Source: UBA8199 sp964507045
Lineage (GTDB): Bacteria; Verrucomicrobiota; Verrucomicrobiia; Limisphaerales; UBA8199
Assembly (NCBI GenBank): GCA_964507045.1
Contig: CAZDOO010000022.1
Span: 1 to 64,000, forward strand
DNA length: 64,000 nucleotides
Direction of reading: 5' to 3'
The position numbers and the translations under genes were made by a program. The notes below the pieces were generated by a model. That model did not search any database, was not told the origin of the DNA, and saw only the letters and a program-made list of their open reading frames with translations. Below, piece after piece: positions 25,711-34,193 of the stretch; position 1 is the stretch's first letter; each line of letters starts with the position of its first letter.

Positions 25711-27000
25711 CTAGACCCCTTCGCCGAATAGATTGGCGATGCGGGCGGCGAGCTTGCGCCGGGCCACTGAGTAGGAGAAGTACTTCACGCCGAGAGCATA
25801 GTTGGTCTTGGCCCAGTCTTCGCGCAGTGCCTGGTCATTCAGAACCGCGCGGGCCTGTTCGACCACATCCCTCGTCACAAGCTGCGTCAGCTCAATGGTC
25901 TTGAATCCCAGCGGGTCAATGTCCCGGGCATACACTGCGTAGGTGTTTACGACCACCGGTTTCCCGAAATAGACGGCCTCCAGGAAGGCGTTGCCGAACC
26001 CTTCATAGTGGCTGGGATACGTGACGAGGTCGGCGTGGGGATACACGTCGGACAGGGTGTAAACCTTCTTCCCCGCAGCGTTCATGCCGCGCGTTTCGCC
26101 GACGCGGTCGAAGATGAACCGCACGTCGATGCCGGCGTCCGCGATTCGATCGTTGAGCATGGCCATGTAGGCGTTGCCTTCGTCGCCGGCGGGATGGGAG
26201 ATGACGAGCTTGGCGCGCGGGTCTTTGAGGCGGCGCACCAATTCGATGGCGTGCTCGATGCCTTTGCGCTGCACCACGCGCGTGGGCTGGAGGATGAACC
26301 AATCGTCCTCGCGCAGGCCAATCTCGCGGCGAAGGTCGCGGTTGTAGTCGTCGAGGCCCGGAGGCGGCGTTTCAAAGTCGAGCACGTTGGGAATGATCTG
26401 CGAGGGGATGCCGAGGCGGCGGGCCAATTCCTTCTGCTGCATCGAGTTGATGACGACGTGCTCCATCTTGTAGAACAGCGGGGGAAAGGCGGCTTGCAGG
26501 TAATCGTTGACGGCATTGAGGGTGAAACGCTCACGCTCCCAGGCAAAGTCATGGTGGTGGGCGATGACCGGCAAGGTGGTTTCGACAATCACCTCGGTCA
26601 TGGCCAGCCCGAGCGGGACGTGCATTGGGATGGCCAGAATGTTCTCCGGGAGCAGGACTTCGATCTGGAACTTCTCGATGAAGCGATAGAGCTCGTCCTT
26701 GAGCCGCTCTTTGAGCGACTGAATCTGGTTGGTGACGGTCCGGGTTCGGAACGCCACGCCGAAGAGCTTGCTTTGAGCGTCGGCGACTTCGGGATGGCTG
26801 AAGAAGGCCAGCGGCGCGACATGGCTGACCTCTGGCGGCGCGTCAAGCAGCCCGGCCATCCAAAAGCAAGAGTGACCCATGCCAGCGAGAATCTGCGCCC
26901 ATTTGCGCGCTTCGAGGGTGACACCATCGGTGCCTTGGAATCGTGTCGAGATGAAGCCGATGCGCTTGGGCGCACCAGTAGTAAGGATACAAGTGCTCAT
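25711..27000 (-). CDS. GT4 glycosyltransferase, MggA-like (mannosylglucosylglycerate synthesis)
   Basis: A GT-B enzyme of 429 residues. The N-terminal domain has FISTRFQGTDGVTLEARKW (16-34), with the Gly-rich acceptor loop. A conserved HHHDFAWERERF stretch lies at 148-159. The C-terminal donor domain has LQPTRVVQRKGIEHAIEL (237-254) and EGFGNAFLEAVYFGKPVV (333-350). The GTDGVxLEARKW opening is one I associate with enzymes that mannosylate glucosyl-(3-phospho)glycerate. Its ATG at 27000 overlaps the HAD stop (ATGA), making it the last gene of a three-gene coupled operon. Exact donor and acceptor are inferred from the neighbouring GT81 and GH13_18 genes. Confidence 0.72.
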   Translation of the reverse strand: MSTCILTTGAPKRIGFISTRFQGTDGVTLEARKWAQILAGMGHSCFWMAGLLDAPPEVSHVAPLAFFSHPEVADAQSKLFGVAFRTRTVTNQIQSLKERLKDELYRFIEKFQIEVLLPENILAIPMHVPLGLAMTEVIVETTLPVIAHHHDFAWERERFTLNAVNDYLQAAFPPLFYKMEHVVINSMQQKELARRLGIPSQIIPNVLDFETPPPGLDDYNRDLRREIGLREDDWFILQPTRVVQRKGIEHAIELVRRLKDPRAKLVISHPAGDEGNAYMAMLNDRIADAGIDVRFIFDRVGETRGMNAAGKKVYTLSDVYPHADLVTYPSHYEGFGNAFLEAVYFGKPVVVNTYAVYARDIDPLGFKTIELTQLVTRDVVEQARAVLNDQALREDWAKTNYALGVKYFSYSVARRKLAARIANLFGEGV

Positions 27001-27722
27001 GCGGATGCCTGTGGTTGCGGGGTCTGCAACCATCGGTGCAAGGCCGCCCAGTCCCCATCCGCCAGCGGCCCCAACTGCCATGTCCGCCAGCCATAGGCCC
27101 GGGCGGGTTCAATGTCGTTATCGTAGTGGTCTCCGACCATGAGCGTTTCCGCCGGGCGCACGCCGCGGGTTTCCAGTCGCGCGGTAAGAATCTGGAAAAC
27201 GTGTGGGTCCGGTTTGCTGAACCCGTGCTCGAAGGACCAAAAGCATAGCTCGCGTTCGAAGAGGTCCATTCCCAGCCCGTGGGCCGTCAGCGCCTCCCGC
27301 AATTCGCGCAGGGTGTAGGCCTGGGCGTTGGACGCGATGCCGAGCAGGCTGTGCCGCTGCTTGAGTGCGCGCAACGCGGCTGCCGTCTCGGCGGTCATGC
27401 GCGGAGTGTGGCCGGTCTGGACTTGCCGGAAGAGAAACTCATCCTGCTCCGCGCGGGAAAGCCGGCGCAGCTCCGGCAGCACTTCGGCGACCACCGCAGG
27501 CCACTGCACTTCGGGCCAAGGGATGCCGCGCGCGCGGCTGGCTTCATGATGCCGGGCGATAAGCCGGTTGGTTGCCACGTAGAAATCCAGCCGGCTGAGG
27601 CGGGTCTGGCTGTGCAGGAGGTTCGCGAATAGGCGCTGCCAGCGGGCGTCAGCATCGGCTGGGGGCGGGCCGACCTCCAGAAGGGTGCCGTAAATATCGA
27701 AGATGATGGCCGGGATGTTCAT
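26997..27722 (-). CDS. HAD-superfamily hydrolase
   Basis: A protein of 241 residues with all four HAD motifs: FDIYGTLL (8-15, nucleophile Asp9), SNA with its Ser in GIASNAQ, Lys in FSKPDPHVF, and GDHYDND near the C-terminus. The cap is of the helical C1 type. The residue two after the nucleophile is Tyr, not Asp (DIYGT), a substitution known from 2-haloacid dehalogenases and some HAD-IA proteins. That weakens, but does not exclude, a role as the phosphatase for glucosyl- or mannosylglucosyl-phosphoglycerate suggested by its place. The ATG at 27722 overlaps the stop of the gene before it by four bases, and its own stop overlaps the next ATG in the same way. Confidence 0.8.
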   Translation of the reverse strand: MNIPAIIFDIYGTLLEVGPPPADADARWQRLFANLLHSQTRLSRLDFYVATNRLIARHHEASRARGIPWPEVQWPAVVAEVLPELRRLSRAEQDEFLFRQVQTGHTPRMTAETAAALRALKQRHSLLGIASNAQAYTLRELREALTAHGLGMDLFERELCFWSFEHGFSKPDPHVFQILTARLETRGVRPAETLMVGDHYDNDIEPARAYGWRTWQLGPLADGDWAALHRWLQTPQPQASA

Positions 27723-29293
27723 GAGCAGGAGTTCCACAGGAGCGGATAAAGGTTCTGCGCGCGCAGCTTCTGCCGGAGGAATTCTACCTGCGCAGCCTGG
27801 CTGGCGCCCACGCAGGGGGCTCGGGCCAGCAATGGCGGGACGAGGGACAGAAACCGCCGGGCATAGGCGCGTCCGCCCAGCCATCGCCCTGCCCCGCGCG
27901 GCCATGGACTGCTTTCCAACCGGCCGGTGATTGCCCGTTCGCGCCACTTCTTGAGAAACGGATTGAGCGGCAGGCAGCGCTCCCATGACTCGTCAACGGG
28001 CCGGGCCAACACTTCCAATTGCGCCGTCAGGGTCAGTCGGCTGAAGGGCACCGGGCACAACCCTTTCCCCGCCGCCAGTACGGCAGGCTTGCCGGCGAGC
28101 CTCGCGGCAGCTTGGGGCATCAGGCTCTTCCATTCCGCAAAGTAGCGGGCCTGGCGTTGGCGCTCGCCGCCCCAGTCAAACAGTGCCGGGTCCACCCGCA
28201 CTTCCCGGTAGCACTGCGGGAAAGTGAATCCGAACTTCGCCAGGTCCGGCGCGATGTTGGGCAGCTCTCGCGCCACCAGTGGACGCCGGGCCGCCGCCGC
28301 TTCCAGATAAGTCAGACCGAAGCCTTCCTGCAGCGAGGTAAGCAGCACGGCTTCGCTGGCCGCCAGCAACTCCGGCACCGAGGGCTTGGCGCTTTCGTCG
28401 CCCTGCAAGACCCCCAGTCGCAGCTGCCACCCGTGCGCTTGAGCGGCGGAAGCCAGTGTTTGCGCGTAACCCTGCTCCTCGGCAGAGCTGCAGCCACCCG
28501 TGCTAACGAGCCAGGCTTCAGGTCGCAGCCAGCGAGTGAGCAGCAGTGCCTCGGCGATGTTCTTGCGACGGAGCAGCCGGCAAGGCAACAGCCAGACCGG
28601 TGCATCCTCTCCAACTTGTTGGCTCAGCCACGTACGGGCGAAGGCTACCCGCGCGGCGGCCACAGGCGCTGCCCGCTCCATCGGGTTGGGCAGCCACCCC
28701 CCCAGGCCGGGGAAGTGTTTCTCCAGCACCGCGGCGTCAGCGTGGTTGATAGCCACATGACAAATGTGCGGCGAGGCCGCCAGCACGGCCCTGGCCACGG
28801 CCGGGAGCGTGCGAAAGCCGCGACCGCGCGTCGCCGCGAAATGATGCCAGCGGTTCTCGAACCACCAGTCGTGATGGTGCGCAATGAGAGGGATGCCAGC
28901 ACAGTGGCAGCTGAAGGTCAGCTCGCGCGCAAGGCATAGATTGCGGCCCAGACCCAGGTTATGCGCCCAGATCAGGCAATCGTCGTGCGCCGATTCCCGG
29001 AACAGCTCCATGATGCCCTTCACCACGCGCCGAGCGAGGCTCCGATCCGCTTCCGCCAATTCGGCTTCATAGCCAAACGAGGGTTTCACGATGACTTTGA
29101 CCCGTGTGCCCGTGAGCTTCCTGCGGAAGTCTCGCAGCCAGGCCGCTTCCGGGGCGTCGCCAGCGGCCAGCACCACCGTCCGAATTGGCGCCGGCCAGTG
29201 TGTCACCAGATGCGGCGTTGCCAGCTCGATAACCCGCCGCACGCCGCCGGGCCGGAAATGGTGATGGACGATAACCAGTTTCACAGGATTCAC
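27719..29293 (-). CDS. GT4-type glycosyltransferase, first gene of the solute operon
   Basis: A GT-B protein of 524 residues. The N-terminal domain opens IVHHHFRPGGVRRVIELA (8-25), with the Gly-Gly acceptor loop, and has IPLIAHHHDWWFENRWHH at about 135-152, similar to the HHHDF segment of the MggA-like enzyme. The C-terminal domain has LLPCRLLRRKNIAEALLL and LQEGFGLTYLEAAAARRPLVAR. After the GT fold, about 120 extra C-terminal residues have no recognised domain. It is a distant paralogue of the MggA-like gene two places on. It may add a further sugar to the solute or act on an unrelated acceptor; this cannot be decided here. Confidence 0.7.
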   Translation of the reverse strand: MNPVKLVIVHHHFRPGGVRRVIELATPHLVTHWPAPIRTVVLAAGDAPEAAWLRDFRRKLTGTRVKVIVKPSFGYEAELAEADRSLARRVVKGIMELFRESAHDDCLIWAHNLGLGRNLCLARELTFSCHCAGIPLIAHHHDWWFENRWHHFAATRGRGFRTLPAVARAVLAASPHICHVAINHADAAVLEKHFPGLGGWLPNPMERAAPVAAARVAFARTWLSQQVGEDAPVWLLPCRLLRRKNIAEALLLTRWLRPEAWLVSTGGCSSAEEQGYAQTLASAAQAHGWQLRLGVLQGDESAKPSVPELLAASEAVLLTSLQEGFGLTYLEAAAARRPLVARELPNIAPDLAKFGFTFPQCYREVRVDPALFDWGGERQRQARYFAEWKSLMPQAAARLAGKPAVLAAGKGLCPVPFSRLTLTAQLEVLARPVDESWERCLPLNPFLKKWRERAITGRLESSPWPRGAGRWLGGRAYARRFLSLVPPLLARAPCVGASQAAQVEFLRQKLRAQNLYPLLWNSCS

Positions 29294-29393
29294 GAAAGCT
29301 TACGCTGCGCCGACAGCTTCGCGCCAGTGGCAAGTTGTGCTCGACCAAGAATAATGCCGGCACCCGAGCCTGCCCGTGTTCGGCGGGGTTGAC

Positions 29394-29765
29394 CTACAGA
29401 AAAGACTCGCGGCGACGCTCGGCCATTTGCTGATAGATTTTGATCAGACGAGAGCCGGAAATGCGCAAATGGCACCCCTTGCGCAGCAAACCGTGATTCA
29501 AGACGGTGTTCTCTCGAATACGGTTGGCCAGCGTCCAGAAACCCTCCCAGGTGGTAGTCTCGCCGATCCGTTCCAGATATGCCAGATCCTCGCGGAAGAA
29601 GCCGGGGAATACGAGGCGCACCAGCGAGGCTAAGGGACGGAGAGGGGGATGCACACACTTGCGAAAGAGTGTTTGCTCAAACGCTTCGAGCGGAGATCCA
29701 AAGCACTCGCAGAAATCGGTCTTGAACTTCCTGACCGTCCCGGCATTGGACGCTTGGTCCCTCAT
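29394..29765 (-). CDS. Conserved hypothetical protein
   Basis: A soluble protein of 123 residues from the ATG at 29765. I do not recognise a named family. Features: FCECFGSPLEAFEQTLFRKC near 18-37 with three Cys, a Pro/Leu-rich linker, FFREDLAYLERIGETTTWEGF, and a basic end with LLRKGCHLRISGSRL. The amino-acid composition and a clean start support a real gene, and I recall similar short proteins in other verrucomicrobial genomes. It lies between the solute operon and the FAD oxidoreductase, on the same strand as both. Confidence 0.6.
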   Translation of the reverse strand: MRDQASNAGTVRKFKTDFCECFGSPLEAFEQTLFRKCVHPPLRPLASLVRLVFPGFFREDLAYLERIGETTTWEGFWTLANRIRENTVLNHGLLRKGCHLRISGSRLIKIYQQMAERRRESFL

Positions 29766-29798
29766 GCCTGCAGCTTACAGCAGACACCGGGGCAACGT

Positions 29799-31178
29799 CT
29801 AGACGAACTTGCCAGGGTTGAGGATGCCGCAGGGGTCGAGGGCGTGCTTGATCGTGCGATGGAAAGCGCGGACTTCCTTCGAGACCGCCAGCGGCCACCA
29901 GCGTTGTTTGGCCAGGCCGATGCCGTGCTCGCCGGTGATCGCACCGCCCCAGGCGATAACCTGCGCAAACAGTTCATCCAAGGCAGCGCGGCTGCGGCGC
30001 TTGGCGCCCGGCTGCTTGAAGTCCACCATGATATTGGTGTGGATGTTGCCGTCGCCGGCGTGGCCGAAACACGCGATGGCGACATGGTGTTTGCGCTGGA
30101 GCCGCGCGGCAAAGTCGAACAGGTCTTCGAGACGCCCGCGCGGGACGACGATGTCCTCGTTGAGCTTGGTAAGCCCGGTGTCGCGCAAGGCATAGGAGAA
30201 CTCGCGGCGGATTTTCCAGACGGCTTCGCATTGGGCGGCGCCGAGGCCAATCTCCACAAAGAGGGGCTGCTGGGGGGCAAGAATGGCCCGGAGCTGCCTG
30301 CTTTCACTCCGCACCGAGCGTGGCTGACCGTCGAGCTCGACGATAAGGTGGGCGCGGCAGCCGCGGAGGCGTTCGCTGCCGGTGCGTTTGAACGCGGCAG
30401 CAAGGGTGAAAGAGTCAGCCAGTTCAAGCGCGGCGGGCAGAAACCCGGCGGCGAGGATCGCGTGCAGCGACCGGACGGCGGCGCGCATTGAGCCAAAGCC
30501 GACGGCGAGGCAGGCGCGATAGGGCGGCAGCGGCAGCAGCTTCAGCGTGGCCTCCGTCACAACACCCAGCAGACCCTCCGATCCGACAAAGAGGCGGTGC
30601 AACTCGAAGCCGGTCTTGTTCTTATGCGTGCGCCCGCCGAGGCGAAGCACCGTGCCGTCAGCGAGGACAACTTCCAAGCCGAGAACGTAGTCGCGCGTGA
30701 CACCGTACTTGAGGCAGCGGGGGCCGCCGGCGTTGGTGACGATGTTGCCACCGATCGCATTATCCGCGCGGCTGGCGGGATCGGGAGGATAGAACAGGCC
30801 CCGCTTTTCGACGGCGTGCTGCAGCTTCTGGGTGTTGACTCCCGGCTGCACAACGGCGACAAAGTCGGCAGCGTTGATTTCCTTGATCCGGTTCATGCGC
30901 GCCAGCGAAAGCACGATGCCGCCCCGGACGGGCACGCAGCCGCCAACGTAGCCATGCCCGGCGCCACGCGGCGTGACCGGAATGCGATGCCGGTTGGCGA
31001 AACGGAGCACTGCGGCGACGGATTTGGCGCTGCGGGGCAAAACGACTGCGTCGGGCTGGTGCGCGGCAAACCATTTGTCGCCGGCGTGTTCCGCCAGGAC
31101 GGCCGGTGCGAAGCTGACTTCGCTTGCGGGCAGGATGCGCTTGAGCCGGCTAAGGAGCTTGGTCTTGTGGGGGCTCAT
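29799..31178 (-). CDS. FAD-linked 2-hydroxyacid oxidoreductase (GlcD/D-lactate dehydrogenase type)
   Basis: A flavoprotein of 459 residues. The PCMH-type FAD domain has LPRSAKSVAAVLRFANRH (47-64), the pyrophosphate-binding PRGAGHGYVGGCVPVRGG (70-87) and NAIGGNIVTNAGGPRCLKYG. The C-terminal substrate domain carries CFGHAGDGNIHTNI, with metal/substrate His residues, and GEHGIGLAKQRW. The family oxidises glycolate, D-lactate or other 2-hydroxyacids and passes electrons to the respiratory chain. No GlcE/GlcF-like Fe-S partner is present. The start at 31178 overlaps the DUF2007 gene by 29 bases. D-glycerate from the nearby phosphorylase is a conceivable substrate, but that is speculation. Confidence 0.85.
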   Translation of the reverse strand: MSPHKTKLLSRLKRILPASEVSFAPAVLAEHAGDKWFAAHQPDAVVLPRSAKSVAAVLRFANRHRIPVTPRGAGHGYVGGCVPVRGGIVLSLARMNRIKEINAADFVAVVQPGVNTQKLQHAVEKRGLFYPPDPASRADNAIGGNIVTNAGGPRCLKYGVTRDYVLGLEVVLADGTVLRLGGRTHKNKTGFELHRLFVGSEGLLGVVTEATLKLLPLPPYRACLAVGFGSMRAAVRSLHAILAAGFLPAALELADSFTLAAAFKRTGSERLRGCRAHLIVELDGQPRSVRSESRQLRAILAPQQPLFVEIGLGAAQCEAVWKIRREFSYALRDTGLTKLNEDIVVPRGRLEDLFDFAARLQRKHHVAIACFGHAGDGNIHTNIMVDFKQPGAKRRSRAALDELFAQVIAWGGAITGEHGIGLAKQRWWPLAVSKEVRAFHRTIKHALDPCGILNPGKFV

Positions 31179-31395
31179 GAGAAGGGTTGTCGGCGGCAAG
31201 AAATTCCCGGGCGTCGGCGGCTTCTTCGGCCGGCACCTGCACAAGAATGCCGCCCGCCGCCAGCGCGTAACCATCCAGGCTCAGAGCCGAGAGCTCATGC
31301 GCCACGAACGCATGGAATCCCGCCGCCTCCAGGCGCGAGCGGAGGAGCTGGGCGTCGGCAGGATTGAAAGCGCTGGAGACCGTGATCAGGGGCAT
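31150..31395 (-). CDS. DUF2007 domain protein
   Basis: An 81-residue protein. The sequence ITVSSAFNPADAQLLRSRLEAAGFHAFV, a middle GILVQVPAEEAADAREFL and the beta-alpha-beta rhythm fit DUF2007, a putative signal-transducing domain related in fold to PII/ACT-like proteins. It is soluble. Its 3' end overlaps the start of the FAD oxidoreductase gene by 29 bases, so the two are probably cotranscribed. The function is unknown. Confidence 0.75.
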   Translation of the reverse strand: MPLITVSSAFNPADAQLLRSRLEAAGFHAFVAHELSALSLDGYALAAGGILVQVPAEEAADAREFLAADNPSHEPPQDQAP

Positions 31396-31428
31396 AGCGT
31401 AGCGGCGTTCGGAACTGGTTGCAGCGCG

Positions 31429-32442
31429 TTATGCCGCCGCCGGCGCCTTGAGCTCGGCAAAAACCATGACACCGGCGCCGGTCTGGAGCTGGCTCTGGAC
31501 CTGAACGTCAACCTGCTGACCGACGGCATTGTGGGCATTGTTGACCACTACCATCGTGCCGTCAGGCAGGTAACCGATGCCCTGGCCCTTGTCCTTGCCC
31601 TCGCGGACAATGCGCAAGGAGAACACCTCGCCAGGCAACAGGACTGTGCGCAGCGATTTGGCCACATCGTGCATGTTCACGCAGTTAACCTTCTGCAGCT
31701 CGGCGATTTTGCCCAGGTTGTAATCATTGGTGTAGAGCTTGGCCCGGAGATTGCGCGCCAGGCGCACAAGCTTGGCATCCACCTCCGTCTCATCCGGGAA
31801 ATCGCCGTCGTGGATCTTGACCTCGTTGTGGGTATTGCGCTGGATGCGGTTGAGCACTTCCAGCCCGCGGCGGCCGCGGGCGCGCTTCAGGGCGTCGTTG
31901 GAATCGGCCAGTTGCTGCAATTCCTTCAGGACAAAGCGCGGCACGACGAGCAGGCCTTCAAGGAAGTTGGCTTCAATCAGGTCGGCAATGCGGCCGTCCA
32001 CAATGACGCTGGTGTCGAGCAGCAGGAGGTTATCCGGCTTGTTCTGCGGCGCGAACCGTATGTAAGGGATGATGAGGGAGAAATCTTCCTTGTTGCTGCG
32101 CATGGCGAGCACCATGCCGATATAGCCAAAGCCGACGAAGAGCGCTATCCGGACAATCTGGCGATGCGGGCTGGGGTCGTTCACGTCGCCGAAAAGACCG
32201 GAGTGGTCAACGAGCAGGGCGACGACGGTGCCCAACAGCAGGCCAAAGGTGGTGGCGGAAAATGCGCGCAGCGAAAAGCCCTTGAGCATTTCGTCAATCG
32301 CGATCAGCAGCCACCCGAAGCCAAAGCCGGCGACCAGAAACAAGACCGGGTTTCCAAGCCACTCGGGCCGCACCTGGCTAATCGCGTAGCCGCCTATGGT
32401 GCAGAGACACAAAAACAGAATACGAATAACCCAAAGCGCCAT
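31429..32442 (-). CDS. Membrane-anchored PIN/TRAM domain protein (YacL-like)
   Basis: A protein of 337 residues. Four hydrophobic segments occupy residues 4-115. A PIN nuclease domain begins at LLLLDTSVIVDGRIADL (139-155), with acidic Asp143 and Asp149, and continues through EVDAKLVRLARN and LYTNDYNLGKIA. A TRAM RNA-binding domain closes the protein (LLPGEVFSLRIVREGKDKGQGIGYL). This is the architecture of B. subtilis YacL. It is a candidate membrane-bound ribonuclease, and most acidic PIN residues are present. It precedes dissimilar genes, with no operon partner that explains it. Confidence 0.9.
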   Translation of the reverse strand: MALWVIRILFLCLCTIGGYAISQVRPEWLGNPVLFLVAGFGFGWLLIAIDEMLKGFSLRAFSATTFGLLLGTVVALLVDHSGLFGDVNDPSPHRQIVRIALFVGFGYIGMVLAMRSNKEDFSLIIPYIRFAPQNKPDNLLLLDTSVIVDGRIADLIEANFLEGLLVVPRFVLKELQQLADSNDALKRARGRRGLEVLNRIQRNTHNEVKIHDGDFPDETEVDAKLVRLARNLRAKLYTNDYNLGKIAELQKVNCVNMHDVAKSLRTVLLPGEVFSLRIVREGKDKGQGIGYLPDGTMVVVNNAHNAVGQQVDVQVQSQLQTGAGVMVFAELKAPAAA

Positions 32443-32449
32443 AACTCTC

Positions 32450-33445
32450 TCAATTATAAGGATTCTTCGGCGACGTCAACAACCCTTGGGCCGACGCCGG
32501 GACGTTGGCCGGCGGCGGTTTCTGCTTGCGCAAGATACCCCACAGACCCAGACGGTTCAAATTGCTGGTCGTAATGCTCAAGTTGCTGACAATTTGCGAC
32601 ACATTGGCCGCAAGCTCCTCGCTTTCAAGCAATTTCCCGGCCAGCCCCCTGCCCTGTTGCACCCCTTCGAGCAGACTTTTCAAGGTGGCGGTCGAGGCTT
32701 CCAGGTTGCTGACGGAGGCGCTGATCTCCGGCGAATTGGTGGCCAGCAAGTCCCGCACGGCACCGGCCGCCTGATTCGCCTGCTCCGAGAAGAAGAGCAG
32801 GTTGCTGACTGCGTGAGTAACGGACGGGCGGTTGGTATCGACGAGTGCGTTGACGTTGTCCACGACCGTCAGGGAACGCTCGGATACAAGGTGCAGATTG
32901 TCAAACGTGGCGGAAAGATTCGTCAACGCCCGGCCGCTGAAAATGGTGCGGCGGGCGTCAATGAGGGCATCGTTGATATTGGTGGCCGCGGCGTCAATGT
33001 GCTGGAGCAAGCCGGCCGCTGAGCGCGCCACCTCCTGGAGATCGAGCGGCGCTTCGGCGTCCGCCCGCTCGCCGGCGCGGAAGACTTCCCCCTCGTTCCG
33101 GGTCGGCAGGATGGCAACGAACTGGTCTCCGAGAAAGCCGGACTGCTGAATGGTGAAGCGGGCGTCCTTATAAATCTGGTACTGCTGGTAAACCCGGAGG
33201 GTGATGAAGACGCTCTTGCCATCCGCGGCGAGCCGCATGCCCGAAACAGTGCCTACCTGGATGCCCGACATGAGCACCTGGGCCCGCGCCTTCAGGCCGC
33301 CAACCGTGGGGGCCTGCAGGAGGATGTCGTACGTGGGACGCAAAAACGTGGTGCCTTTGCTGAACTGGACGAGCAGGACGGCCAGCAGCACCAGGCCAAC
33401 CAACACAAACAAGCCGACCTTCCATTCGAGCCGTGATTTGTCCAT
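32450..33445 (-). CDS. mlaD: MlaD/MCE-family lipid-transport protein
   Basis: A protein of 331 residues with one N-terminal membrane helix (11-27), so the body is periplasmic. The MCE domain follows: YDILLQAPTVGGLKARAQVLMSGIQVGTV, then GFLGDQFVAI. The C-terminal half (about 110-310) is a long helical, coiled-coil-like region with repeated NLSAT/NLLF-type heptads, as in MCE proteins that form tunnels between the membranes. It starts one base after the MlaF stop, so the order is mlaE-mlaF-mlaD. It is predicted to move phospholipids between inner and outer membrane. Confidence 0.9.
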   Translation of the reverse strand: MDKSRLEWKVGLFVLVGLVLLAVLLVQFSKGTTFLRPTYDILLQAPTVGGLKARAQVLMSGIQVGTVSGMRLAADGKSVFITLRVYQQYQIYKDARFTIQQSGFLGDQFVAILPTRNEGEVFRAGERADAEAPLDLQEVARSAAGLLQHIDAAATNINDALIDARRTIFSGRALTNLSATFDNLHLVSERSLTVVDNVNALVDTNRPSVTHAVSNLLFFSEQANQAAGAVRDLLATNSPEISASVSNLEASTATLKSLLEGVQQGRGLAGKLLESEELAANVSQIVSNLSITTSNLNRLGLWGILRKQKPPPANVPASAQGLLTSPKNPYN

Positions 33446-33446
33446 A

Positions 33447-34193
33447 TCAAAAGTAGAGTTCCTTGGGATCGGAAACGCCCTCGACGAAGCGGCGCACAAT
33501 CGGGTCCGGCGAGCTAAAAATCTCGTCCGGTGTTCCAGCCGCGTAAATCCTCTGGTTGTGAAGCATCAAAATGCGCTGGCCCAGCCGGCGCGTGCTGCGC
33601 ATGTCGTGCGTCACGACCACTGTGGTTACGTCCAGCCGGTCCCGCACGCGCAGGATTAGCTGGTCAATGCTGTCCGACACTATCGGGTCCAGCCCGGTTG
33701 TCGGTTCGTCATACAAAACGATCTGCGGCTGATAGATGATCGCGCGCGCCAGACCCACCCGCTTCCGCATGCCGCCCGACAATTCGGAGGGTTTCTTATC
33801 CTCGGTGCCCGGCAAATCCACCATCTCCAGCACGTCGGCCACCTTCCGGCGGATGTCCCGTTCGCCAAGCGACCCCGAACGACGGAGGGCGAACCCGACA
33901 TTCTCCGCCACGGTCAGGGAGTCGAACAGGGCGGCGCTCTGGAACAACATGCCGAACTTGCGGCGCACGTGCAGCAGCGCCCGCTCGTTCATCGGGACAA
34001 TGTCCTCGCCTTCGATGAGCACCTGGCCCGCCTCGGGCCTCAGGAGGCCGATCAGGTGCTTGAGCAGCACGCTCTTCCCGCCCCCGCTGCGCCCGATGAT
34101 CACCACCGACTCGCCCTTCTCGATCCGAAAGCTCACGCCATCCAGGATCGCGTGCTTCCCGAAGCTCTTCTTCAAATCGCGGACCTCAATCAT
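33447..34193 (-). CDS. mlaF: MlaF-like ABC ATPase for phospholipid transport
   Basis: An ATPase of 248 residues. Walker A is GRSGGGKS (34-41), the signature LSGGM (138-142), Walker B IVLYDEPTTGLDP (158-170) and the switch His in VVVTHDM. GRSGGGKS in place of GPSGSGKS and the LSGGMRKRVGLARA signature are characteristic of the MlaF/Mkl group. The start is the ATG at 34193, which overlaps the MlaE stop by four bases. It powers the MlaE permease. Confidence 0.92.
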   Translation of the reverse strand: MIEVRDLKKSFGKHAILDGVSFRIEKGESVVIIGRSGGGKSVLLKHLIGLLRPEAGQVLIEGEDIVPMNERALLHVRRKFGMLFQSAALFDSLTVAENVGFALRRSGSLGERDIRRKVADVLEMVDLPGTEDKKPSELSGGMRKRVGLARAIIYQPQIVLYDEPTTGLDPIVSDSIDQLILRVRDRLDVTTVVVTHDMRSTRRLGQRILMLHNQRIYAAGTPDEIFSSPDPIVRRFVEGVSDPKELYF

